A stretch of DNA of 64,000 nucleotides, taken from the NCBI RefSeq assembly GCF_001261715.1, contig NZ_CVRU01000020.1, forward strand, positions 1 through 64,000, given 5' to 3'. The notes under the pieces were generated by a model that was not told the origin of the DNA, searched no databases, and saw nothing but the letters and a program-made list of their open reading frames with translations. This document shows positions 28,106 through 36,712 of this stretch, in pieces. Origin of the DNA: Dysgonomonas sp. HGC4. GTDB taxonomy: Bacteria; Bacteroidota; Bacteroidia; Bacteroidales; Dysgonomonadaceae. The position numbers and the translations under genes are program-made. Position 1 is the stretch's first letter. Every line of letters begins with the position of its first letter.

Positions 28106-28564
28106 TTAATATGAGTAATGTGCTAAGTGTATTTCTGAGGTGACTGGTTTAGTATCTAAATAATTTACAGAAAGGTTTTCTTCATTTGTATCATTTATAT
28201 ACATCGCATATTGTATATCTTCCGCCCAAGTATCAGTAGTCTTATTCCATCGAGTAAAAGAAAGAGATAGCAATTTGCCATCAGCATTATAATCGTAATT
28301 GTATTTTTGAACAGCTACCCAGCTACGATTATTCGAATTCCATTCATATATTTTCTTTTCGATGAGGCTACCCTTGGAATCTGATACAATAACATATCTT
28401 TTAATTGGTGATAAGTATTTCTCGTTTTCTCCTTGGCAAACAGTAGTAGTGGTAGTACGATCTTGCTCATTAGTCTCAACACTCTTATAGATTGTATTAC
28501 TTCCAAAAGAATTGCTTACTGATAATAATGCTACTACTGCTAGTGTGATAATTGTTGCTTTCAT
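28106..28564 (-). CDS. DUF3836-type secreted protein, paralogue C
   Basis: 152 residues, first of the three tandem copies in transcription order. The signal peptide ends near SFGSN. The mature part contains TTTTTVCQGENEK, KRYVIVSDSKGSLIEKKIYEWNS in two strands, then KYNYDYNADGKLLSLSFTRWNK and a final DIQYAMYIND. It has a longer C-terminal tail (YLDTKPVTSEIHLAHYSY) than paralogue A. No promoter box of the TAnnTTTG type is obvious upstream. Function unknown. Confidence 0.8.
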   Translation of the reverse strand: MKATIITLAVVALLSVSNSFGSNTIYKSVETNEQDRTTTTTVCQGENEKYLSPIKRYVIVSDSKGSLIEKKIYEWNSNNRSWVAVQKYNYDYNADGKLLSLSFTRWNKTTDTWAEDIQYAMYINDTNEENLSVNYLDTKPVTSEIHLAHYSY

Positions 28565-28754
28565 AATGTTATATATTTATTTGTTTTAATTTTTTACGTT
28601 TCTACTATATATAATGCCAAAGCCATGCCAAAACAATTAATCATCTAACAATCAAGAAATAACACATTTCACAACAGATCTAGATGTGTAAAATTTATTT
28701 ACACACAACAGTATTTATTTTTACATATTAGATATTTCCAAAGGATTATAGACA

Positions 28755-28793
28755 TAAAAAACGGATGCTGATTCTACAATCAGCATCCGTTTA
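28755..28793 (-). terminator. Terminator of the outer-membrane barrel gene
   Basis: A 13-bp stem AACGGATGCTGAT/ATCAGCATCCGTT with a 6-nt loop and a T5 tract on the minus strand, 33 bp after the stop codon. Confidence 0.88.
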
Positions 28794-28825
28794 GGAAATA
28801 TTCTCTATTTTATTTTTTGTCTAGA

Positions 28826-31516
28826 TCAATTATAATCATCTACACCCATAGCATCTGTAGAATTTCGAGCAGCCTTATTTGTTATATTAAATCGATAACC
28901 CAAACTAAACATAAAATATTGCCCAATCATATTAGTCTTCGTATCTGAAATATAATTTCCTGAAACAACACGCATAAGGTTATTACGATCATCCAAAATA
29001 TCATAGCATTGAAACTTAGCTGTACCCTGTTTCTTCTTCAAGAAAAGCTTGGCAATAGACAAATTCCAAAGCATCTCCGATTTTCGGAAATTCTCAGCAT
29101 ACCCTTGATTATAGGTAAAACTCATCTCATTCTGAATAACAAAATCATTGGGAAGCTTTAGTAGCGTAGATGATTTCAGACCATAATTAGCCGTATTCAT
29201 TCCCTCCTGATTAGGAAGGTTGTTTCTTGTTATATTATACGAGATATTAGCCTGTAAACGCTGCTCAAACTTATCAGACCGATAGTTTATAGAAAAGGTT
29301 TCACTCATTGTCAAATTATAAGTAACACTCTTGACACTATTCGAAAATCCTATATTTCGGACAAAATAACCAAAGGAGCTATTATCCACAGTAAATTTTT
29401 TATTTCTCAACGGAGTATTGAACATTATACCTCCATTTAAGCCCCAGTTTCCATTGACATTTCGATATGAGCTTTCAACATTTCCAAATTCGTCAATCGT
29501 ATTATAATCAACTATTTTATTTACAATATAATTACCACCACCGGTAATCATAAAAAATGAGCCTTTCTCATAATTCGATTTCTGATAATAAAGACTAACC
29601 GTATTATCAAAGCTAGGTTTTAAGTCGAGATTTCCATACGTTCTATTAAGAGCATCAAGTATTATAGTATCTGCTGATATCTGCTTTAAGGTAGGCTGTT
29701 CGGTAGAACCATAATAATCAAAATCTAAAGTTACATTATTCTGAGGTGTATATGTAAACTTGAAAGTAGGAGAAAAGTTTACCACTGTTTGCCTCTGATT
29801 TTCGATGATAGAATCCTGCATCATCGTCTTAGAAGTAGAAGTAGAAGGATCGACATTAAAACCAATATTATATTCATATTTCTTCATTGCCGATTGAAAA
29901 CCAACATTCATTCTCTGAGTAGTATATTGAGATGTAGTGTGCCTCGTAAAAGCAGTATCTACGATCGTATACTCGCCTTCACCATCACGTCTGAAAGTAA
30001 GCCTATCTCTATCCGAATAATCACGTCGATAAGAATAGGCGACCTTAATAGAATTATGTTTGGTTATCGGTTCAACATACGCAGCCATAAAACCCCAGCT
30101 ATTTCCCGTATTATCAATAGACAGCTCTTGATCTATAATTGTTGTTTTATTAGAAGCATGGTAAAAAACAGGAGAATAATTAGTTCCTGCACTTGCTCCC
30201 CCACGAATACCTCCATTCAAGCTAAAGCTAATATTTCGTCCCGCACTATTCAACTTACGTCCGAATATCATAGATGCGTTTAAATTATGTGTATCTCCTT
30301 TTGTTTTATAGTCTGTCCATGCAGTAGTTGTATCTTGTATGCCTTGTACATAGGAGAAGTTATCATTGCGTCTTATATCATCACTTGTTCCCGTATTAAT
30401 ATTCATTCGGGCATAAATTGTCGTTACCGAATCGGGATTCCACTTCATATTTAACCCCAGAGAAAGGTCTCTTTTTATACTTCGAGTCTCAGATGATTGG
30501 GTACTAAGCCTATTACCTGTTTCGATGAAAGTCTTTGTATCACTATCCATTTTAAAGACATTGTCATTATTCTCATAGTGTAAATTTCCTCCAACATTAA
30601 GTTTATCGCTTTTCAAAGCATTAAAGTTGAATCCTATCTCGCTATTTTTGGTAATACCATCATACTGACTAGAAGCTCCACTATATTCAAAATCGTCTGT
30701 AATATTTTTAAGATTTCCGATTAAAGAATACTGATTATCATCCATCATATAGTGAGCATTCAATTTATTGGAATATCGACCATTACTTCCATAACCTGAT
30801 CGTCCTTCCCCAAATATACTTTGCTTCAATGCCTCTTTTACCGTCAAGTTTAGAACTTGTTCTGCATTTCCATCATTAAAGCCAGTCACTCTCGACATCT
30901 CAGATTGCTCCTTAAACAGTTGCAATTTATTGATCATCGAAGCAGGAAGATTCTTCAATGCCAAATCGATATCATTACCAAAGAACTCTTTACCATCAAT
31001 AAGAATCTTGGAGATAATCTTCCCATTAGCCATCAGTTTTCCGTCTGCGCTAATATCAATTCCCGGCATTTTCCGAACCAGATCTAACAGTAAAGCATCC
31101 TCTCCCACTCTATAGGCATCGGCATTATATTCTATGGTATCTCCCCTCACAACAATATCAGGTACAGGGGCAACTATTATCGCTTCGCCCAACATATAAG
31201 AAGCTTCGCCCAAATATATAGTTCCCAAATCAAGGGTTTCTTTTCCTTCTAAGCTAATTTTGCGGGTATATCTATTTGTACCTACATAAGAGATATCAAT
31301 AATATAGTCTCCTTTAGAGTGATTAATTGTAAACTTCCCATTAGACGCACTCACCGCCCCTACAATATAAGTACTGTCTTTTACATTGAGCATACGCACA
31401 GATGCATAACTAATAGCTTCGCGATGCAAGCTATCACAGACAATACCTGTAACAGACTGGGCATAAGAAACAATAGTTATGCACAAACAAATAAAAAGAC
31501 AATAAAAGCGTCTCAA
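28826..31516 (-). CDS. CarboxypepD_reg-like / outer-membrane beta-barrel family protein
   Basis: An 896-residue outer-membrane protein. The likely start is a TTG at 31516, because it opens a good signal peptide (MRRFYCLFICLCITIVSYAQ) and an in-frame stop lies upstream. Residues 20-110 form a carboxypeptidase-regulatory-like beta-sandwich. Residues 120-235 resemble a TonB plug (LLDLVRKMPGIDISADGKLM and KILIDGKEFFGNDID). The rest is a 20-plus-strand barrel of the PF14905 type ending in FMFSLGYRFNI. No SusD partner is nearby. ExbD and ExbB lie directly upstream on the same strand, fitting TonB-dependent energising. The substrate is unknown. Confidence 0.85.
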   Translation of the reverse strand: MRRFYCLFICLCITIVSYAQSVTGIVCDSLHREAISYASVRMLNVKDSTYIVGAVSASNGKFTINHSKGDYIIDISYVGTNRYTRKISLEGKETLDLGTIYLGEASYMLGEAIIVAPVPDIVVRGDTIEYNADAYRVGEDALLLDLVRKMPGIDISADGKLMANGKIISKILIDGKEFFGNDIDLALKNLPASMINKLQLFKEQSEMSRVTGFNDGNAEQVLNLTVKEALKQSIFGEGRSGYGSNGRYSNKLNAHYMMDDNQYSLIGNLKNITDDFEYSGASSQYDGITKNSEIGFNFNALKSDKLNVGGNLHYENNDNVFKMDSDTKTFIETGNRLSTQSSETRSIKRDLSLGLNMKWNPDSVTTIYARMNINTGTSDDIRRNDNFSYVQGIQDTTTAWTDYKTKGDTHNLNASMIFGRKLNSAGRNISFSLNGGIRGGASAGTNYSPVFYHASNKTTIIDQELSIDNTGNSWGFMAAYVEPITKHNSIKVAYSYRRDYSDRDRLTFRRDGEGEYTIVDTAFTRHTTSQYTTQRMNVGFQSAMKKYEYNIGFNVDPSTSTSKTMMQDSIIENQRQTVVNFSPTFKFTYTPQNNVTLDFDYYGSTEQPTLKQISADTIILDALNRTYGNLDLKPSFDNTVSLYYQKSNYEKGSFFMITGGGNYIVNKIVDYNTIDEFGNVESSYRNVNGNWGLNGGIMFNTPLRNKKFTVDNSSFGYFVRNIGFSNSVKSVTYNLTMSETFSINYRSDKFEQRLQANISYNITRNNLPNQEGMNTANYGLKSSTLLKLPNDFVIQNEMSFTYNQGYAENFRKSEMLWNLSIAKLFLKKKQGTAKFQCYDILDDRNNLMRVVSGNYISDTKTNMIGQYFMFSLGYRFNITNKAARNSTDAMGVDDYN

Positions 31517-31658
31517 TGAATAGTGTTTACTTTATTTCGGTTTTTAAGATTACTTGATCATAAACCTGTTTATCACTCAATAAGTATCTCTCAAATTAAT
31601 TTTGCCTAAAACTTGAAGAAGGCTATTCTACAATACTTATCTCATCAGCTATATAACG

Positions 31659-31695
31659 AAAAAAAAGAGCTTCTATTATGATAGCCCTTTTTTTC
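31659..31695 (-). terminator. Terminator of exbB-exbD
   Basis: On the minus strand A7GGGCT pairs with AGCTCT7 with one G-T pair and an 11-nt loop, followed by further T residues. It lies about 35 bp after the exbD stop. Confidence 0.85.
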
Positions 31696-31727
31696 TATAC
31701 TGCAAAACCACAATCGGTTTATTGTAC

Positions 31728-32135
31728 TTAATCCTTTTGAGTAAAGAGCACCATCTTTACTCGAAGTTTATTTCCTATATCAATTACATTGATTATATCT
31801 TGTAAGTTAAGTGCCCGATCTGCTTGCAGAAGGACATTAACATCATCATCTTCATGACGTTCTCCTATTACAGTTGATAATTCTCCCTCAAGAGCTTCAA
31901 AAGGTACTTGCTTATCATTTACATAATAAGTAAGATCAGAAGTTACAATCAAATTAATATTCTTTTTAGTCGCCACCTTTTCAGCAGTCGACGAGTTGGG
32001 TAGTAATACCCGTATGGCAGCAGGAGTAACCATCGTCGAAACGATGAGAAAGAATAACAGCAAGAAAAACATAATGTCATTCAATGATGCTGTATAAACT
32101 TCTGCGGCTCTATTTTTACGACGTTGAATCTTCAT
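31728..32135 (-). CDS. exbD: Biopolymer transport protein ExbD/TolR
   Basis: 135 residues from the ATG at 32135 (MKIQRRKNRAAEVY). There is one N-terminal membrane helix (about 15-40) containing SLNDIMFFLLLFFLIVS. The aspartate in this helix is the conserved proton-pathway residue. A periplasmic domain follows, with VNVLLQADRALNLQDIINVID. It forms the inner-membrane proton motor with ExbB that drives TonB-dependent receptors, or TolQR-like envelope constriction. TonB itself is not in the window. An AAGGTC dyad lies 13 nt upstream of the start. Confidence 0.93.
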   Translation of the reverse strand: MKIQRRKNRAAEVYTASLNDIMFFLLLFFLIVSTMVTPAAIRVLLPNSSTAEKVATKKNINLIVTSDLTYYVNDKQVPFEALEGELSTVIGERHEDDDVNVLLQADRALNLQDIINVIDIGNKLRVKMVLFTQKD

Positions 32136-32148
32136 AATTTTGGCTGTT

Positions 32149-32163
32149 AAGGTCAAAGACCTC
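32149..32163 (-). repeat. AAGGTC-N3-GACCT dyad, copy 4
   Basis: AAGGTC-AAA-GACCTC inside the exbB-exbD gap, 13 nt before the exbD start codon. Confidence 0.75.
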
Positions 32164-32185
32164 TTTATTGCTTTCAGAATTAGAT

Positions 32186-32896
32186 TTAGTCCTTTAAAAG
32201 ACTAATAGCATTCTGGTTCTTTTTATACAATCTGATAGCTCTTAATGCTTCATTTGAATCTCTATCCAGATTAGTTACAATCTTGTCTATATTTCCATTT
32301 AAAACATAGTATCCTGCATAAGCAACAATACCAACTAACAGACCTGCTCCCGAACAAATCATTTTTTGATACAAACCATCTGATATGGTCGCAATATCTA
32401 AATCGGCTGTTTGAGAAATATTATAAAAGATATTAATTACCCCGAAGATAGTCCCCAAGAATCCTAACATGGGAGCGATAGAAGCAATAATTCCTAAATA
32501 ATTCATGTGATTTTCTAACTTCGATACTTGTTGGCGAGCTTCTACTTCCATCGTTTCTTCGATTTCGGCAATAGTATCTTCTTTTTCTTTTAATCCCGCA
32601 GCGATAACCTTCCCTAAGATATAAGGTTTCTCGAAACAAAATTTCAACGCTTGTTCAATCTTATTTTCAGAAATAAGCTCAACTATACGTGACTGCCAGA
32701 TAGAATCTGATTTTCCAACTTTCCTTATAATCAAAGTTCGTTCAATGATATAATAAATAGCCAGAATTGAAAGAATAGCAATAGGTAACATGACCCAACC
32801 TCCCTTAAGTATCAAACTGAAGTAATTTTCAGCGGGTGCGGGTGCTACTTGTTCCAGATTTGTTGTTACTGATTGTAGTAAAATAAATAAATTCAT
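32186..32896 (-). CDS. exbB: MotA/TolQ/ExbB proton channel protein
   Basis: A 236-residue inner-membrane protein with three helices: about 33-55 (WVMLPIAILSILAIYYIIER), about 130-155 (YLGIIASIAPMLGFLGTIFGVI) and about 180-200 (GAGLLVGIVAYAGYYVL). The proton-channel signature APMLGFLGTIFGVI and the cytoplasmic coiled region between helices 1 and 2 are intact. It partners with ExbD, 50 bp downstream. The dyad 16 nt before its start belongs to the dispersed family, and a -7 box lies about 180 bp upstream. Confidence 0.95.
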   Translation of the reverse strand: MNLFILLQSVTTNLEQVAPAPAENYFSLILKGGWVMLPIAILSILAIYYIIERTLIIRKVGKSDSIWQSRIVELISENKIEQALKFCFEKPYILGKVIAAGLKEKEDTIAEIEETMEVEARQQVSKLENHMNYLGIIASIAPMLGFLGTIFGVINIFYNISQTADLDIATISDGLYQKMICSGAGLLVGIVAYAGYYVLNGNIDKIVTNLDRDSNEALRAIRLYKKNQNAISLLKD

Positions 32897-32912
32897 ATAT
32901 CAAAAGCAGATT

Positions 32913-32926
32913 AAGGTCTAAGACCC
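32913..32926 (-). repeat. AAGGTC-N3-GACC dyad, copy 5
   Basis: AAGGTC-TAA-GACCC, 16 nt before the exbB start. The following plus-strand sequence TTTATTACTTTGGTAA (32928-32943) is shared exactly with the nuoCD copy. Confidence 0.8.
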
Positions 32927-33060
32927 ATTTATTACTTTGGTAAGATAAGTATAACTTACTGTTATCACAGAATAACGCTATATTAGATACTATACTTACT
33001 GCTATTAAAGAACAATCTAAGGTCGTACCTCTTTATGACATCGCCAGAGGTATAAACGAC

Positions 33061-33104
33061 TAATTCGATAAATACAAAGTTAAGACTAAGTATTTATCGA
33101 ATTA
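33061..33104 (-). terminator. 15-bp perfect inverted repeat after nuoN
   Basis: TAATTCGATAAATAC and GTATTTATCGAATTA flank a 14-nt loop, 23 bp after the nuoN stop. It probably ends the nuo transcript, although the minus-strand side lacks a good T-run. The loop carries the exbB -7-like box. Confidence 0.6.
33075..33082 (-). promoter_or_regulatory. Possible -7 box of exbB promoter
   Basis: TAACTTTG on the minus strand lies in the loop of the inverted repeat, about 180 bp before the exbB start. No -33 box at the normal spacing. Confidence 0.4.
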
Positions 33105-33126
33105 GTTTTATTTTGAACAAATATTG

Positions 33127-34560
33127 TTAAAAACCAAAGCTTACTGTATTAATATAATCGTAGAAGCAATTAATTACTCCAATACAGAAGATACCAACAA
33201 CCGAAGCCACTAATGAGATTTTTAAATAACTATCTGTATTTAACGTTTCAATAGGAGAGTTATTCTTATTGATAAACATCGCTTTTACAACAAGCAAATA
33301 ATAATACAAAGATACAACTGTATTTACCAATGCAAGGAAAACTAATACAGTGTTCCAAGGATTGCCCGACTCCATAGCAGCCATAAACACAAACAGTTTA
33401 CTAAAGAATCCTGCAGTGAAAGGTATACCTCCTAAAGAGAACATAGATATCATCATTACTAAAGCCAATTTAGGATTAGTAAGATAAAGACCGTTGTAGT
33501 CATCCATATTCACTTTGCCTGTCTTGTTTTCAATTGCTGAAATGACACCAAATGCAGCCAAGTTAGAGAAAACATATACAAACACATAGAATATAGTTGC
33601 AGCCATACCTGCCGATGATCCTGAGAATACGCTTAACATGATATATCCCGCCTGAGATATAGAAGAGAAAGCGAGTAAACGCTTCAAGTTCTTTTGTCTT
33701 AGGGCAAATAGGTTACCTATTGTTATCGTCAATAAAATAAGAATCCAAATTATAGGCTGCCATACTCCTGCTAATGCAGGGAATACTTTGTATAAGATAA
33801 TCATAAGGGCAAATACCGCTGCACCTTTTGATATGGTCGACAAATAAAGAGTAACATTGGTTGGTGCCCCTTGATAAACATCGGGTGCCCATAAATGGAA
33901 AGGAACCAATGAAATTTTGAAGAACAAACCTGAAAGGAAAAATATCATAGCCATAATAATCAATGGCGATGAGTATATACTCTGAAACATATCATCAAAA
34001 TACAATGTTCCACATGCCCCATAAAGGAAAGATATACCAAACACCATAATGGCAGATGAGAATATCGCATTAAAGATATATTTAGCTCCTGCTTCAGCTG
34101 AGTTATTCTTGTATTTATCAAAAGCAACTAAAGCTGCCACTGGCAACGAAGCCATCTCAAGACCTATATAGAATATCATAAAGCTTCCTGAAGAAATCAT
34201 CAAATACATACCCAGTAAGGTTAGTATTGTAAGCATGAAGAATTCACCGCGTTTAAATATTGATTCGGGCTTTTTCAACCATTCGTTAGCTTGCAGAAAT
34301 ATAAGGAATACACCTATATTCAGTACACATTTCATTGTTATCTGAGCCGCTCCTGTAACATACATCCCTCCAAAAGTCGTAAGGACATCTTTGTTTATAA
34401 AGAAACAGTAAACAGTATGCACAAGAAATAGCAAACAGGCTATAGGAAAATAGTACTTTTTTGCGTTGTCCGAAGCAAACAAATCATAAAAGATCAATAA
34501 CAGAAATACCGCGATCAGCGATAATTCAGGCTTCATCAACAAATAATTGCTCAAATTCAT
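33127..34560 (-). CDS. nuoN: NADH-quinone oxidoreductase subunit N
   Basis: A 477-residue antiporter-like membrane subunit of complex I, one of three proton-pumping modules. The ATG at 34560 (MNLSNYLLMKPELSL) is preferred to an upstream in-frame start. It has about 14 helices. The conserved lysine/histidine region GLFFKISLVPFHLWAPDVYQGAPTNVTLYLS lies at about 225-255, and a broken helix with GGIPFTAGFFSKLFVF at about 400. It is the last gene of the nuo operon and is separated from nuoM by an unrelated secreted-protein gene. Confidence 0.96.
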   Translation of the reverse strand: MNLSNYLLMKPELSLIAVFLLLIFYDLFASDNAKKYYFPIACLLFLVHTVYCFFINKDVLTTFGGMYVTGAAQITMKCVLNIGVFLIFLQANEWLKKPESIFKRGEFFMLTILTLLGMYLMISSGSFMIFYIGLEMASLPVAALVAFDKYKNNSAEAGAKYIFNAIFSSAIMVFGISFLYGACGTLYFDDMFQSIYSSPLIIMAMIFFLSGLFFKISLVPFHLWAPDVYQGAPTNVTLYLSTISKGAAVFALMIILYKVFPALAGVWQPIIWILILLTITIGNLFALRQKNLKRLLAFSSISQAGYIMLSVFSGSSAGMAATIFYVFVYVFSNLAAFGVISAIENKTGKVNMDDYNGLYLTNPKLALVMMISMFSLGGIPFTAGFFSKLFVFMAAMESGNPWNTVLVFLALVNTVVSLYYYLLVVKAMFINKNNSPIETLNTDSYLKISLVASVVGIFCIGVINCFYDYINTVSFGF

Positions 34561-34661
34561 TTCTTCAATATCTTTATTTGTTTGAGTATAGGAAAATGGC
34601 AATTACACCATATTTTCCAATTTTATCAGGCGTTATTCTGAATTTTACAAAAATCAACAAT

Positions 34662-34674
34662 AGGTCTCAGACCT
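34662..34674 (-). repeat. AGGTC-N3-GACCT dyad, copy 6
   Basis: AGGTC-TCA-GACCT, immediately after the stop codon of the secreted 164-residue protein and about 100 nt before nuoN. Confidence 0.75.
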
Positions 34675-35168
34675 TATTTTACAATATATTTAGCAGCATT
34701 GGTGTACTTTACCGATATGATATAGATACCACTAGGATCAACCGTTTTATCAGTTGTCAATATCACCTCAATACCTGGTCTCGAATAAAACAGAGAAACA
34801 TATTTGCCTCCGTTTCTTCTCTCGGTATTTGTCAGTTTATATTTACTCGCTGCTAATTCGCTTTTTAAAGCGTTATAAGATGCAACAGTTTTAAACTCCC
34901 AAGAAACCATTCTTACATCACTATCAAAAGAAGGTGTAATCAATGTTATTTTCGAATCTCCTGAATGAGTATAAGTGTAATTATTGGATAAACCACTCGC
35001 TCCATTTTCTTGAAGAGTATATCCTTTTGCTGTTACTATATTCGAGAAGTAGCCTTCTCCGTTTGGAGCCATATCAACTAATTCAGCTAAAGTAAAACTT
35101 TGAGCAGAAGCTAAAGCTGATACCGATATAAATGTAATTAGGAAAAATAATTTTACGATTCTTTTCAT
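34674..35168 (-). CDS. Secreted protein of unknown function inside the nuo operon
   Basis: 164 residues with a clear signal peptide (MKRIVKLFFLITFISVSALASAQ). The mature part is beta-rich, with LVDMAPNGEGYFSNIVTAKGY, TYTHSGDSKITLITPSFDSDVRMVSWEF, a helix near 90-110 (VASYNALKSELAASKYKL), and VSLFYSRPGIEVILTTDK. I do not recognise the family. It starts 12 bp after the nuoM stop and precedes nuoN by about 110 bp in the same orientation, so it is almost certainly on the nuo mRNA. It has no membrane helix or cofactor motif linking it to complex I. Confidence 0.85.
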   Translation of the reverse strand: MKRIVKLFFLITFISVSALASAQSFTLAELVDMAPNGEGYFSNIVTAKGYTLQENGASGLSNNYTYTHSGDSKITLITPSFDSDVRMVSWEFKTVASYNALKSELAASKYKLTNTERRNGGKYVSLFYSRPGIEVILTTDKTVDPSGIYIISVKYTNAAKYIVK

Positions 35169-35180
35169 TGTTTCAAATGT

Positions 35181-36650
35181 TTAGTGTAAGCATGTATGAA
35201 TTAAATTGGAGATCCATCCGGGGAATAATCCCACACCGGCAACACTTAGAACTAATCCTACAACTGCAACTTTTTCATACCAAACTGCATCTGTAAGTTC
35301 CAAATGATGGTCGTCTACGACAGGACCATATAATATTTTTCCAACAACTTTAAGTATATAAACGGCTGTTATCACAATTGAAGAACACGCCATTACTGTT
35401 AATACTCTATGGAACATATCTTGATGTTGGAATGAACCAACGAATATAGTCATTTCAGCAACGAATCCACTCAATCCGGGCAAGCCTAATGAAGCCAAAC
35501 CTGCAATTACATAACAAACAGAAAGGAAAGGCATGATCTTCATCAAACCACCCAATTGTCTAATATCACGAGTATGTGTTCGTCCGTATATCATACCGAT
35601 CAATGCAAAGAATAAAGCTGTCATCAATCCGTGAGAAAGCATCTGCATAATAGCACCCGTAGTTGCCGTATTATTCATCATAAGGATAGCAAACAATACC
35701 AATCCACAGTGACTAACAGAAGAATAAGCATTAATATATTTCAAGTCATTTTGTGCAATTGCTCCAAACGCTCCATAAACCACACTGATACCTGTTAAGA
35801 TCAAGAAGATCCAAGAAAGCTCGTTTGCTGCTTGTGGTAATAAATGCATTGCTATACGGAAACATCCATATCCTCCCAGTTTCATCAAAACTCCAGCGTG
35901 AAGCATTGATACTGCGGTAGGTGCTGAAGCATGACCATCAGGAGACCAAGTATGGAATGGAAATAATGCTCCTAGCACTCCAAAGCCTAAGAATGTCAAT
36001 GGGAATATCCATCGTTGAGCTTCTACCGGAATAGCACTATTTTGAGCAATCTGTAATATATTGAATGTATATTCACCAGTGACCGATGAATTAAAATAAA
36101 TTCCAAAGATACCTACTAGAAGAAAGGCAGACCCACCCATCAGCATTAAAGTAAGTTTCATCGCTGAATATTCTTTTTTTCCTGTCCCCCAAAGACCGAT
36201 CAATAAGTACATCGGAATCAAGGCTATTTCGTAGAAGAAGAACATAGTGAACATATCTAACGAAATAAAGAAACCATATACTCCTACTGCAAGTAAGGTA
36301 AGCCACATAAAGAAATCTTTAGGTAGTGGATCCATATTCCATGAGGCAAATACTCCGGTAAACATGATGATAGCAGTAAGCAACAACATTAACACCGATA
36401 TACCATCAACACCGACAGCATAATGAATATTGAGTGCTTTGAACCAAACCACATCATATTGGAATAACATGGCACTTGAAGGGTCAGCTTCTCTTGCTCC
36501 CAAGAACATAAATAAGAAAACTACCGAAAATATCAACTCAATAGCCGTTCCTATCACAGCAACAGTTCTTACTTGTTTGATGTTTTTGCAAAAAAGAAAT
36601 GCAATTAACATCAAAACCGGAATCAGGACAAATAATGAAAGAATATTCAT
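35181..36650 (-). CDS. nuoM: NADH-quinone oxidoreductase subunit M
   Basis: A 489-residue antiporter-like proton-pumping subunit with about 14 helices. Conserved features are FFYEIALIPMYLLIGLWG with the key helix-5 glutamate near 140, then FHTWSPDGHASAPTAVSMLHAGVLMKLGGYG near 230-260, and LGLPGLSGFVAEMTIFVGSF near 405. The start ATG lies 16 nt after an AAGGTC dyad. The length and motif order are those of a normal NuoM. Confidence 0.97.
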   Translation of the reverse strand: MNILSLFVLIPVLMLIAFLFCKNIKQVRTVAVIGTAIELIFSVVFLFMFLGAREADPSSAMLFQYDVVWFKALNIHYAVGVDGISVLMLLLTAIIMFTGVFASWNMDPLPKDFFMWLTLLAVGVYGFFISLDMFTMFFFYEIALIPMYLLIGLWGTGKKEYSAMKLTLMLMGGSAFLLVGIFGIYFNSSVTGEYTFNILQIAQNSAIPVEAQRWIFPLTFLGFGVLGALFPFHTWSPDGHASAPTAVSMLHAGVLMKLGGYGCFRIAMHLLPQAANELSWIFLILTGISVVYGAFGAIAQNDLKYINAYSSVSHCGLVLFAILMMNNTATTGAIMQMLSHGLMTALFFALIGMIYGRTHTRDIRQLGGLMKIMPFLSVCYVIAGLASLGLPGLSGFVAEMTIFVGSFQHQDMFHRVLTVMACSSIVITAVYILKVVGKILYGPVVDDHHLELTDAVWYEKVAVVGLVLSVAGVGLFPGWISNLIHTCLH

Positions 36651-36666
36651 TGTTTTATAATTTAAG

Positions 36667-36679
36667 AGGTCACAGACCT
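36667..36679 (-). repeat. AGGTC-N3-GACCT dyad, copy 7
   Basis: AGGTC-ACA-GACCT between nuoL and nuoM, 16 nt before the nuoM start codon. Confidence 0.75.
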
Positions 36680-36712
36680 ATTTAATTTAATATTTTGGCA
36701 ATAAAGACTTAC

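Noticed and set aside
29789-30283. 164-codon frame on the plus strand within the outer-membrane barrel gene
   Set aside because: The Arg/Ile/Ser-rich translation is typical of the antisense of beta-strand coding; there is no signal, domain or start context.
33019-33030. Another AAGGTC dyad (AAGGTC-GT-ACCT)
   Set aside because: The arms and centre do not match the family rule well enough; it is mentioned only as a possible decayed copy.
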